A model generated the notes under the pieces. That model saw only the letters and a program-made list of their open reading frames with translations. It had not been told where the DNA came from and made no database searches. A program made the translations under genes and the position numbers. Source: CANJSG01 sp038203875 (GTDB lineage Bacteria; Verrucomicrobiota; Verrucomicrobiia; Limisphaerales; CANJSG01). Taken from it: a DNA stretch of 5,408 nt. Numbering within the stretch: position 1 is the stretch's first letter; every line of letters starts with the position of its first letter. This document shows positions 1 to 5,133 of this stretch, one piece after another. The DNA lies in assembly GCA_038203875.1 (NCBI GenBank), contig JBBRDN010000244.1, positions 1 through 5,408 of the forward strand. The letters are read 5' to 3'.

Positions 1-43
1 TCGAGGTGCGTTCGTTCACTTTGAGTCGGTTCATCGCCCCCAT
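1..43 (-). CDS. Possible 5' end of a further minus-strand gene, cut by the window edge
   Basis: On the minus strand an open frame starts with ATG at 43-41 (or ATG at 34-32, same frame) and runs off the left edge. It reads MGAMNRLKVNERTS. A GAGGG purine run lies a few bases upstream of the first ATG, which is better than the upstream regions of most genes here. The frame starts 57 bp beyond the cupin stop in the same direction, so it could be the next gene of a cupin operon. Only 14 codons are visible, so no product can be named and the call may be a chance frame. Confidence 0.3.
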   Translation of the reverse strand, partial: MGAMNRLKVNERTS

Positions 44-46
44 GCT

Positions 47-62
47 GTTCCCTCTCGGGAAC
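47..62. repeat. Short perfect inverted repeat downstream of the cupin gene
   Basis: GTTCCC-TCTC-GGGAAC forms a 6-bp stem with a 4-nt loop. It lies about 40 bp past the cupin stop, in the gap before the possible gene at 43. No T-tract follows on either strand, so it is not a standard intrinsic terminator. It could be a weak attenuator or mRNA-stabilising hairpin, or chance. Confidence 0.35.
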
Positions 63-90
63 CCACGGGACGAATCCCTCACCTCAAAAG

Positions 91-135
91 TGGCTGCTTT
101 TCACCCGCAAATCCCTGGCTGCTTTTGCCCGCAAA
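91..135. repeat. Imperfect tandem direct repeat, 25-bp period, over the cupin stop codon
   Basis: Two copies of TGGCTGCTTTT-(CA or G)-CCCGCAAA occur at 91-111 and 116-135, separated by 4 bp. They differ only by a one-base indel and substitution in the middle. The repeat spans the 3' end of the minus-strand cupin gene. The upstream copy encodes CGQKQP, and the second copy begins CG again and then meets the TGA stop at the variable position. The last few residues therefore look like the product of a local duplication. Confidence 0.7.
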
Positions 136-460
136 CTGACAAGAGGAAGCTCATTGGCACGGTCGCGCGGACTGCGTGCGGAAGCAAGGGAGGCATATGG
201 ACGAGGTCCCCGGCGACGAGCGCGTGCCATGTCGTGCCGAGCTTGAACTCGCAGGCGCCGGTCAGGATCTGCACAAGAGCCCGGTGCGGCGACGTGTGTT
301 CGGTCAGTTCCTGTCCGGCGTCGAAGTGGAACTGCACGACCCGCAGTTCGGGCGTCTTCACCAGCGTGCGGCTGACGATCGCGTCGGTTCTGAAGGCGTC
401 GGCCGCGCCCAAGTTGATGACCCCTTCGGTCTCGGCCGTTAGGATTGGGGTGGCAGTCAT
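101..460 (-). CDS. Small single-domain cupin protein
   Basis: A 119-aa protein that is almost entirely one cupin beta-barrel. The first cupin motif lies around residues 48-68 (AGQELTEHTSPHRALVQILTG), with His55 and His59 as likely metal ligands and Gln64 near the usual Glu position. The second motif is around residues 84-98 (GDLVHMPPLLPHAV), with His95. There is no signal peptide, so it is probably cytoplasmic. Small cupins of this kind bind a divalent metal and may be enzymes or sensors; the substrate here is unknown. The start ATG at 460-458 has no Shine-Dalgarno sequence. An FNR/DNR-like box sits about 43 bp upstream, pointing to shared control with the divergent DUF2249-Crp/Fnr operon. 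Such cupins occur near denitrification and nitrogen-oxide-response genes, so a role in low-oxygen or NO physiology is an inference. The extreme C-terminus (QKQPGICG) is altered by a local duplication. Confidence 0.85.
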   Translation of the reverse strand: MTATPILTAETEGVINLGAADAFRTDAIVSRTLVKTPELRVVQFHFDAGQELTEHTSPHRALVQILTGACEFKLGTTWHALVAGDLVHMPPLLPHAVRATVPMSFLLSVCGQKQPGICG

Positions 461-468
461 GTGCCGTG

Positions 469-474
469 TTTATC
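469..474 (-). promoter_or_regulatory. Candidate -10 element of the cupin promoter
   Basis: Read on the minus strand, 474-469 is GATAAA, 4 of 6 matches to TATAAT. If the FNR-like box (centre 503.5) lies at -41.5 as in class II FNR/CRP activation, transcription would start near 462 and this hexamer would sit at -12 to -7. The start codon begins at 460, so the mRNA would be nearly leaderless, which agrees with the missing Shine-Dalgarno sequence. The motif is short, so this rests on spacing. Confidence 0.35.
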
Positions 475-496
475 GGAGGTAGCGGGCGCGGGCGCC

Positions 497-510
497 TTGA
501 CCCAGATCAA
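497..510. promoter_or_regulatory. FNR/DNR-type operator (TTGAC-CCAG-ATCAA)
   Basis: The site matches the FNR/DNR/NnrR consensus TTGAT-N4-ATCAA at 9 of 10 defined bases. It lies in the 144-bp gap between the divergent cupin gene (start 460) and the DUF2249 gene (start 605). Its centre is 43 bp from the cupin start and about 101 bp from the DUF2249 start. The Crp/Fnr regulator encoded in the same operon has the FNR-type recognition helix that reads TTGA half-sites, so autoregulation together with control of the cupin is the natural inference. It is the only good match noticed in the window. Confidence 0.7.
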
Positions 511-554
511 TTCATTCCTCTGGCGACGGATGTCTTCTCGCCCCAGATGAATTC
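501..554. repeat. Direct repeat CCCAGAT(C/G)AATTC, copies 41 bp apart
   Basis: The 13-mers at 501-513 and 542-554 differ at one base. The first copy overlaps the right half of the FNR-like operator. The second extends to a degenerate operator-like 14-mer (538-551) that matches the first at 11 of 14 bases but has a poor left half. The spacing is close to four helical turns, so a weak second regulator site is possible. Chance is not excluded. Confidence 0.45.
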
Positions 555-604
555 CACGCCGGTCTTTTCCCATCGCACCCGCTCCTCCAAGACTTCCCCC
601 AGCC

Positions 605-847
605 ATGCCACCCCGTGACCAGTTCAAGCGCATCGATGTCCGGCCTTTCCTGGCCAAGGGCATCGAGCCGTTCCCCGAGATCCGGCGGCGGGCGGATGCG
701 CTCAAGCCGGGCGAGGGTTTGATTGTCGTGGCGCCCTTTCTCCCGTCGCCGCTGATCGAGATCCTCGGGAGCGAGGGATTCGAGTCGAAGGTGGAACGCG
801 GTGAAGGCAGCGATTGGCTCGTGTCTTTCTGGAAACCCTCTCCGTAG
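605..847 (+). CDS. DUF2249 domain protein (TusA-like fold)
   Basis: An 80-aa protein that is a single DUF2249 domain. It opens with IDVRPFLAKGIEPFPEI (about residues 10-26), followed by the central ALKPGEGLIVVAPFLPSPLIEIL (32-54), then EGFESKV and a final strand DWLVSFWKP. This is the usual length and order for the family, which is related to the TusA sulfur-carrier fold. There is no conserved Cys, so sulfur transfer of the TusA type is unlikely. The biochemical role is unknown. DUF2249 proteins commonly sit beside cupins, hemerythrins and Crp/Fnr regulators in denitrification and NO-response clusters, and this arrangement is repeated here. The start ATG has no Shine-Dalgarno sequence; no in-frame upstream ATG was seen. 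It is followed after 9 bp by the Crp/Fnr gene, so the two are almost certainly co-transcribed. Confidence 0.85.
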   Translation: MPPRDQFKRIDVRPFLAKGIEPFPEIRRRADALKPGEGLIVVAPFLPSPLIEILGSEGFESKVERGEGSDWLVSFWKPSP

Positions 848-856
848 TCTCCACAC

Positions 857-1576
857 ATGTCCCAGCCAATGACCGATCTCAGGAATGCCGTGCTCACGAA
901 CACGCTCCGGTCCTGCCAGCTCTTCGTGGGACTGCCGCCGTCCGACATCGCCGCCATCGCGGCGCTGGCGATCACGAAGACGCTGGAGAAGGGCGGCTAT
1001 CTTTTCCACGAGGGCGATGTCTCCGGCGGGTTCTACATCGTGCAGAAGGGCGCCATCAACGTCCACCGCGTCAACGCAGCTGGTAAGGAGCAGGTCATCC
1101 ACGTCTTCCGCACGGGCGAATCCTTCGCCGAAGCCACGCTTGCGACCGAGCGCGGTTATCCCGCGGACGGTCGGGCGACGGAGGATTCCCTGGTCCTGTT
1201 GATCCAGAAGACGGGGTTCATCGCGTTGCTGCGGAAACAGCCCGAACTCGCGCTGCGGATGCTCGGCGCCATGAGCGGCCATCTGCGCGTGCTGGTGGGG
1301 CAGCTGGAGGACCTGACGTTGAAGGACGTCGAAACCCGGCTCGCCAACTGGCTGGTCAAACGATGCCCGGATGCCTCCTCGGCGAAACCGGTCATGGTCG
1401 AGCTGAAGGGAACCAAGCGCGTCCTTGCGGCCGAGTTGGGGACGGTGGGTGAAACGTTCTCGAGGACACTGGCGCGCTTTCGCGAATTGAAACTCGTTTC
1501 CGTCAAAGGCCGCCACATCACCGTCCTCGACCCGTCCGGACTGCGGGCTCTGTTGAAGAGGAACCTCGGCGAATGA
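857..1576 (+). CDS. Crp/Fnr-family transcriptional regulator, DNR/NnrR-like
   Basis: A 239-aa regulator with the classical Crp/Fnr layout. The N-terminal cyclic-nucleotide-binding-type beta-barrel spans about residues 18-120 (HEGDVSGGFYIVQKGAINV, 51-69). A long dimerisation helix follows (about 125-155), then a C-terminal winged helix-turn-helix (about 158-225). The recognition helix GETFSRTLARFREL carries Glu199, Ser202 and Arg203, the FNR-type E..SR signature for TTGA half-sites, and is followed by SVKGRHITVLD as in FNR. The CRP Arg-Ser cAMP contact is absent: the region reads ERGYPADGRA. Only two cysteines are present (20 and 170), so an FNR-type [4Fe-4S] cluster is not possible. This fits a DNR/NnrR-like sensor, perhaps haem/NO-responsive, though the ligand is inference. 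The ATG start lacks a Shine-Dalgarno sequence; Met5 is an alternative. The gene follows the DUF2249 gene by 9 bp, and its stop overlaps the next start as ATGA. Confidence 0.92.
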   Translation: MSQPMTDLRNAVLTNTLRSCQLFVGLPPSDIAAIAALAITKTLEKGGYLFHEGDVSGGFYIVQKGAINVHRVNAAGKEQVIHVFRTGESFAEATLATERGYPADGRATEDSLVLLIQKTGFIALLRKQPELALRMLGAMSGHLRVLVGQLEDLTLKDVETRLANWLVKRCPDASSAKPVMVELKGTKRVLAAELGTVGETFSRTLARFRELKLVSVKGRHITVLDPSGLRALLKRNLGE

Positions 1577-2361
1577 GACGCATGGCGCTGGAGTTCTCAA
1601 TGAGAGTTTTCATCCAATATTTACTGGCGATTCAATTATTATTGCCGCGAGCAATTTGTTTTGCGAATGAGCTGCCGGATTACAGCTCTGTTGTTCAATA
1701 TGAGGTCCGTTTCGGGACCGATTGGCATCTTTCAGTGGGCAGAGCGGGAAGAGTTGTTTTCGGATTTGGCAGTTCCGGTGGTGATGCGATGCCGCACGCA
1801 GTCACGCGGGAGCAGGTTGCAGCGTTTGACAGGTTATGCCGAGACTCGGTGAGCATGACGGAGGGTGCTGGGTTTACAAATTATTTGGAAACTAAGGTGG
1901 CGATCTATTTGATAACGACTAACGGTGACGGCGACCTACCTTTGGTTGGTGTTCTAAGTCCGGGCCTTAAAGAATTTGTCGCAAACACTCTGGCGGCATA
2001 TCCCAATTCTAGAATTGTATCTCTGACGAATAGAAGTCCGATATACAGTCCCGAAATGGTCAAGGCGGGGGACGTGGCATTAAAAAAACATCAGGAGAAC
2101 GGAGGCAGGCAGTTCGATGTCGGAAAGCCGGTGATCGGAATCGCGGTGGCAGGCAAAACCCCACGCGTGCCAGCACCGTCACAAGATGTGCCCCCTGCCA
2201 CTACGACTTCCGAAACGCCGGTCAGGGAAGCTGCACAGGAGGGGTCGCTCGGTGTGGTGGCCGGCGCATCGATGGGGTTCCGCGGCTTGCTGGTCATCTG
2301 TCTCCTCGCCATCGCGGCATTGCTCACCTACCGCTCCATCAAGCTCCGCCTCGGGTCGTAG
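1573..2361 (+). CDS. Secreted, C-terminally membrane-anchored protein of unknown function
   Basis: I do not recognise this protein. In the 262-aa reading there is a signal peptide (hydrophobic LLAIQLLLP, probable cleavage after ICFA, residue 31). A domain of about 150 residues follows (NELPDYSS to about residue 190). Then comes a Pro/Thr/Ser/Glu-rich linker (about 197-225), a transmembrane segment (about 238-253, GLLVICLLAIAALL) and a basic tail (YRSIKLRLGS). This predicts an exported domain tethered to the inner membrane with a short cytoplasmic tail. Two starts are plausible. ATG 1573 overlaps the Crp/Fnr stop as ATGA and has GAGGA 10 nt upstream. ATG 1600 gives a more compact signal peptide and has GGAG 6 nt upstream. 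The body (about 1600-2100) is only 40-50% GC on sampled lines, against about 70% in the preceding gene, while the linker and anchor return to about 63%. That suggests recent acquisition or a composite gene. Confidence 0.75.
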   Translation: MRRMALEFSMRVFIQYLLAIQLLLPRAICFANELPDYSSVVQYEVRFGTDWHLSVGRAGRVVFGFGSSGGDAMPHAVTREQVAAFDRLCRDSVSMTEGAGFTNYLETKVAIYLITTNGDGDLPLVGVLSPGLKEFVANTLAAYPNSRIVSLTNRSPIYSPEMVKAGDVALKKHQENGGRQFDVGKPVIGIAVAGKTPRVPAPSQDVPPATTTSETPVREAAQEGSLGVVAGASMGFRGLLVICLLAIAALLTYRSIKLRLGS

Positions 2362-2401
2362 GTGTTCTTGAGTCCGTCCGGTGTTTCGGCACGCTGTCGG
2401 C

Positions 2402-3607
2402 ATGAATCCCGGCGCAACTTCTTCTCCTCCCGCATCCAATCGACTGGTCTCGATCGATTCCTACCGGGGCTTTGTGATGCTGCTGATGATGGGGGAGGTG
2501 CTGAGGCTTTCGACGGTGGCGCGGGCTTTGCCGGATTCGGGTTTCTGGAGTGTGCTGGCCTTTCACCAGAGCCATGTGGAGTGGATCGGATGTTCGCTCC
2601 ACGACATGATCCAGCCTTCGTTTTCGTTTCTGGTCGGGGTGGCGCTGCCGTTCTCCATCGCGAGCCGGAGGGCGCGAGGGCAGGGGATGGCGGGCCTGGC
2701 TGCCCATGCGGTCATGCGCGCGCTGTTGCTCATTGGTCTGGGGATCTTCCTCCGGTCGACCGGGAAGCCGATGACCAACTTCACCTTCGAGGACACTCTG
2801 ACGCAGATCGGTCTCGGCTACGTGTTCCTTTTCTTTCTCGGCTTCCGGCCGGTGCGGGATCAATGGATCGCGCTGGGCCTGGTGCTATCGGGGTATTGGC
2901 TCTTCTTCGCGATGCATCCTTTGCCCGGCGCGGACTTCGACTACGCGGCCGTGGGTGTGGGATCGGAGTTTCTCAAGGATCATGGCCTGACCGGGTTCGC
3001 CGCGCATTGGCAGAAGAACGCCAACGCCGCCTCGGCCTTCGACCAATGGTTCATGAACCTGTTTCCGCGTGTGAAACCCTTCGTCGCGAATGGCGGTGGC
3101 TATCTCACGCTCAGTTTCATTCCGACGCTGGGGACGATGATCCTGGGCTTGATCGCGGGCGGTGTGCTGAAGAGCGACACGTCTCCGGCCGCCAAAGTGC
3201 GCTGGCTGGGGATCGCGGGTCTGGCGCTGCTGGGTGCGGGCTGGCTGCTCGGGGCGGCGGGACTGTGTCCGGTGGTGAAGCGCATCTGGACGCCGAGCTG
3301 GGCGCTCTTCAGCGGTGGCTGGTCCTGCTTGTTCCTCGCCTTTTTCTACACGGTGACCGACTGGCGCGGATGGAAGGCGTGGACGTTTCCCCTGATGGTG
3401 GTGGGGATGAATTCCATTGCGGCCTACTCGATGGAACATCTGTTCTCCGGCTTCCTCGGCGGCGCCATCCGGACCCATCTGCCGGATGGTCTCTTCAAAA
3501 GTTTCGGAGCGGCCTATGAACCGCTATTGCGAGGAGGAGCGCTGCTGGCCGTGCTTTGGCTGATCCTCTACTGGATGTGGCGGCGGAAGATTTTTCTGCG
3601 GATCTGA
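2402..3607 (+). CDS. DUF5009 / heparan-alpha-glucosaminide N-acetyltransferase-like membrane protein (COG4299)
   Basis: A 401-aa multi-pass membrane protein of the HGSNAT-like acyltransferase family, thought to move acyl groups across the membrane onto sugars. Family motifs appear in order: R-LVSIDSYRGFVMLLMM (14-30); SHVEWIGCSLHDMIQPSFSF (57-76); LTQIGLGYVFLFFLGF (133-148); LSFIPTLGTMILGLIAGG (237-254); CPVVKRIWTPSWALFSGGW (289-307); GMNSIAAYSMEHLF (335-348); and the terminal LYWMWRRKIFLRI. His58, in H..W.G....D, aligns with the His proposed as acetyl acceptor in human HGSNAT. About ten or eleven hydrophobic segments are visible. The true acceptor is unknown; an envelope or extracellular glycan is inferred. 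ATG 2402 is preferred because the family starts shortly before the SIDSYRGF motif; GTG 2381 would add seven residues. No Shine-Dalgarno sequence is evident. It lies 40 bp after the previous gene and just before an L,D-transpeptidase gene. Confidence 0.9.
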   Translation: MNPGATSSPPASNRLVSIDSYRGFVMLLMMGEVLRLSTVARALPDSGFWSVLAFHQSHVEWIGCSLHDMIQPSFSFLVGVALPFSIASRRARGQGMAGLAAHAVMRALLLIGLGIFLRSTGKPMTNFTFEDTLTQIGLGYVFLFFLGFRPVRDQWIALGLVLSGYWLFFAMHPLPGADFDYAAVGVGSEFLKDHGLTGFAAHWQKNANAASAFDQWFMNLFPRVKPFVANGGGYLTLSFIPTLGTMILGLIAGGVLKSDTSPAAKVRWLGIAGLALLGAGWLLGAAGLCPVVKRIWTPSWALFSGGWSCLFLAFFYTVTDWRGWKAWTFPLMVVGMNSIAAYSMEHLFSGFLGGAIRTHLPDGLFKSFGAAYEPLLRGGALLAVLWLILYWMWRRKIFLRI

Positions 3608-3665
3608 AAAGCCGGTGATCGAACCGTCCGTTGACAGGCTGTCGTCCGGCTCGGAAAAATTATCC

Positions 3666-4418
3666 ATGAGACTTTTGCTCTCGTTCGCCATTTTCCTGAT
3701 GAGCCTGGCCATTCCATCCGATGTTTCAGCCGCCGATGTCGCAGCGGAATCCAGGCAGTTGCTCGTGGTCACGGTGCCGACGTGGAACAGCACGACCGGC
3801 CAGCTCCAGCGCTTCGACCGCGGTGTATTGATCGAAGCCTGGAGGAAAACGGGACCGGCGATCCCAGTCTCCATTGGAAGAACGGGCCTGGCGTGGGGAA
3901 CCGGCCGTCACGTTGTTCCCCAGGCGACCGACGGAGGGCTCAAGAAGGAAGGCGATGGCCGCAGCCCGGCCGGCGTTTTCAGTTTGATGAACGCCTTCGG
4001 CTACGCTCCGACGAACACGATGAAGGCGCTGAAGATTTCCTATGAGCAGTGCACGGAGTCGCTGCGCTGCGTCGATGACGCCGCCTCAGCCGACTACAAC
4101 CGCATCCTGCCCGAGCCGAAGGGCGGGGCGCCTTGGAAAAGTGCGGAGCTAATGAAGCGGGACGACGACCTCTACCGCCTCGGAGTCGTGGTCGCGCACA
4201 ACCAGAGCCCGCGCGTCGCCGGCGGCGGTTCGTGCATCTTCCTGCATATCTGGAAGGAGCCGGGTGCAACGACTTCCGGCTGCACCGCGATGAAGGCGGA
4301 AGACCTCGAGATCGTCGTCCGATGGCTTGATGCGGCGAAGCAGCCGTTGCTGGTGCAGTGGACTTCCGGAGAAGCGGCCGGCCTCGATCGGAATTGGAAA
4401 ATTGGATTGCCGAAGTGA
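3666..4418 (+). CDS. Secreted L,D-transpeptidase family protein (YkuD catalytic domain, COG3786 type)
   Basis: From ATG 3666 this is a 250-aa protein with a signal peptide (MRLLLSFAIFLMSLAIP, likely cleavage after VSA or SAA near residues 22-23). The YkuD-type domain includes GDGRSPAGVFSLMNAFGY (about 96-113), a tyrosine/asparagine region ending in YNRILPEP, ELMKRDDDLYRLGVVVAHN (about 161-179) and the active-site segment GSCIFLHIWKEPGATTSGCTAM (about 188-209). His194 and nucleophile Cys206 (codon at 4281-4283) are the expected catalytic pair. These enzymes form or exchange 3-3 peptidoglycan cross-links or attach proteins to peptidoglycan, in the periplasm. The SGC-TAM nucleophile loop is that of the COG3786 branch rather than the ErfK/YbiS HGC type, and no LysM domain is present. 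A frame start at 3615 is possible, but its 17 extra residues would precede the signal peptide. The gene follows the acyltransferase gene by 58 bp. Confidence 0.9.
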   Translation: MRLLLSFAIFLMSLAIPSDVSAADVAAESRQLLVVTVPTWNSTTGQLQRFDRGVLIEAWRKTGPAIPVSIGRTGLAWGTGRHVVPQATDGGLKKEGDGRSPAGVFSLMNAFGYAPTNTMKALKISYEQCTESLRCVDDAASADYNRILPEPKGGAPWKSAELMKRDDDLYRLGVVVAHNQSPRVAGGGSCIFLHIWKEPGATTSGCTAMKAEDLEIVVRWLDAAKQPLLVQWTSGEAAGLDRNWKIGLPK

Positions 4419-4467
4419 ACTCGGAAGCGCGAAAGCCGAAAGCACGAACTGTGCGGTCGACACCGAA

Positions 4468-5043
4468 TCAAAGCGTGTCGCCTGTCTCGCCTCTACTGAG
4501 GCTCAAAAGAACCGCCAATTTTTTATCATACAATATTCCAGTTGTATCTCTCAACTCCCGTGTAAAAGCCCGGGCGTCACTGGACGGGCTCGTGGCTGAC
4601 GACCAATAGCCGCGCAACCAAAGCACAAAACCAGACGAGTGCCTGATACCGATATCGGTCTGAAACGTATCTGACGGCCCGTCACCGTGGGGCCGATGCC
4701 GCACCTCAATGTGCCGAAACTCTGACAAGTTCCATGCTCGCCGGTGAATGGTCATGCCCCAGACCTGAATTTCAGCTGTGACACAACCACCCTCTGGATC
4801 AAGCCTGACCAACCTCTCAAAAAACACGTAGTAAATACCTGCCAAGATCGAGGCAAAGCCGAGCACGGACAAGAGGGCAAGCGTCACGAGACGAGCGATA
4901 CCGGTGACGTGCCACTCCAACGCAGACGGATCAAGAATCCAACCGAGCAACCCTAAAAAGGGTAGGCCGATCAGAAACACTCCGCACCAGACCCGCGATA
5001 TGCCTCGTGGCGTCGTGATAAATGATTGGGCAACGTGGCTCAT
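4468..5043 (-). CDS. Two-helix membrane protein with PH-like C-terminal domain, unknown function
   Basis: A 191-aa protein. A short cytoplasmic N-terminus leads into two transmembrane helices (about 18-37, VWCGVFLIGLPFLGLLGWIL, and about 51-75, RLVTLALLSVLGFASILAGIYYVFF). A beta-rich domain of about 110 residues follows, beginning ERLVRLDPEGGCVTAEIQVWGMTIHRR. The pattern of a 'LD...G.V' strand, basic turn, SEFRHIEVRHR strand, long polar loop, GFVLWLRGYW strand and final helix with ARAFTRELRDTTGI resembles bacterial PH-like domains fused to a helix pair. That is a fold-level judgement from the pattern only, and no specific role can be given. It is convergent with the L,D-transpeptidase gene, with 49 bp between the stops and no clear terminator. 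The start ATG at 5043-5041 has no Shine-Dalgarno sequence. Its GC content appears lower than that of most neighbours, and it lies next to an IS630 end, so it may be accessory. Confidence 0.75.
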   Translation of the reverse strand: MSHVAQSFITTPRGISRVWCGVFLIGLPFLGLLGWILDPSALEWHVTGIARLVTLALLSVLGFASILAGIYYVFFERLVRLDPEGGCVTAEIQVWGMTIHRRAWNLSEFRHIEVRHRPHGDGPSDTFQTDIGIRHSSGFVLWLRGYWSSATSPSSDARAFTRELRDTTGILYDKKLAVLLSLSRGETGDTL

Positions 5044-5073
5044 GGCGGCAAGTGGGGTCGAACGGCCGCAAAC

Positions 5074-5102
5074 TCAGCGACGCCGGCGGCGAGGCGCGCT
5101 GA
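5074..5102. repeat. GC-rich hairpin with one bulged A, upstream of the PH-like membrane gene
   Basis: TCAGCG (5074-5079), a single unpaired A (5080), and CGCC (5081-5084) pair with GGCG (5093-5096) and CGCTGA (5097-5102) around an 8-nt loop. This gives 10 bp of stem. It sits 31-59 bp upstream of the minus-strand start at 5043, so it would be in that gene's leader if transcription starts beyond it. It is flanked by GTCGAAC (5057-5063) and GTTAGAT (5127-5133), which resemble integron recombination core sites. Confidence 0.5.
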
Positions 5103-5133
5103 CGGCAACCGCGACGGACCGCCGCTGTTAGAT

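Noticed and set aside
6..482. 158-codon plus-strand frame opposite the cupin gene
   Set aside because: The cupin frame on the other strand shows ordered cupin motifs; this frame has no domain and covers the cupin promoter.
1199..1213. TTGATCCAGAAGACG as a second FNR half-site
   Set aside because: It is inside the Crp/Fnr coding sequence and has no ATCAA right half at the required spacing.
512..1600. Long minus-strand open frame of 362 codons opposite the DUF2249 and Crp/Fnr genes
   Set aside because: It is a GC-rich antisense shadow. The plus-strand frames have clear domain matches, while this frame is Arg/Gln/Asp-rich low-quality sequence with no recognisable motif.
2885..3478. Minus-strand frame inside the acyltransferase gene
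   Set aside because: Its composition (Arg, Gln, His, Pro) is typical of antisense GC-rich frames, and it lies wholly within a confident gene.
2362..3519. 385-codon plus-strand frame overlapping the acyltransferase gene
   Set aside because: It is the +1 shadow of a strongly coding, motif-rich membrane protein. Its translation is Gly/Arg-rich with no family features.
4419..4467. Bidirectional terminator between the convergent L,D-transpeptidase and PH-like genes
   Set aside because: I found no stem-loop with a T-tract on either strand in this 49-bp gap.
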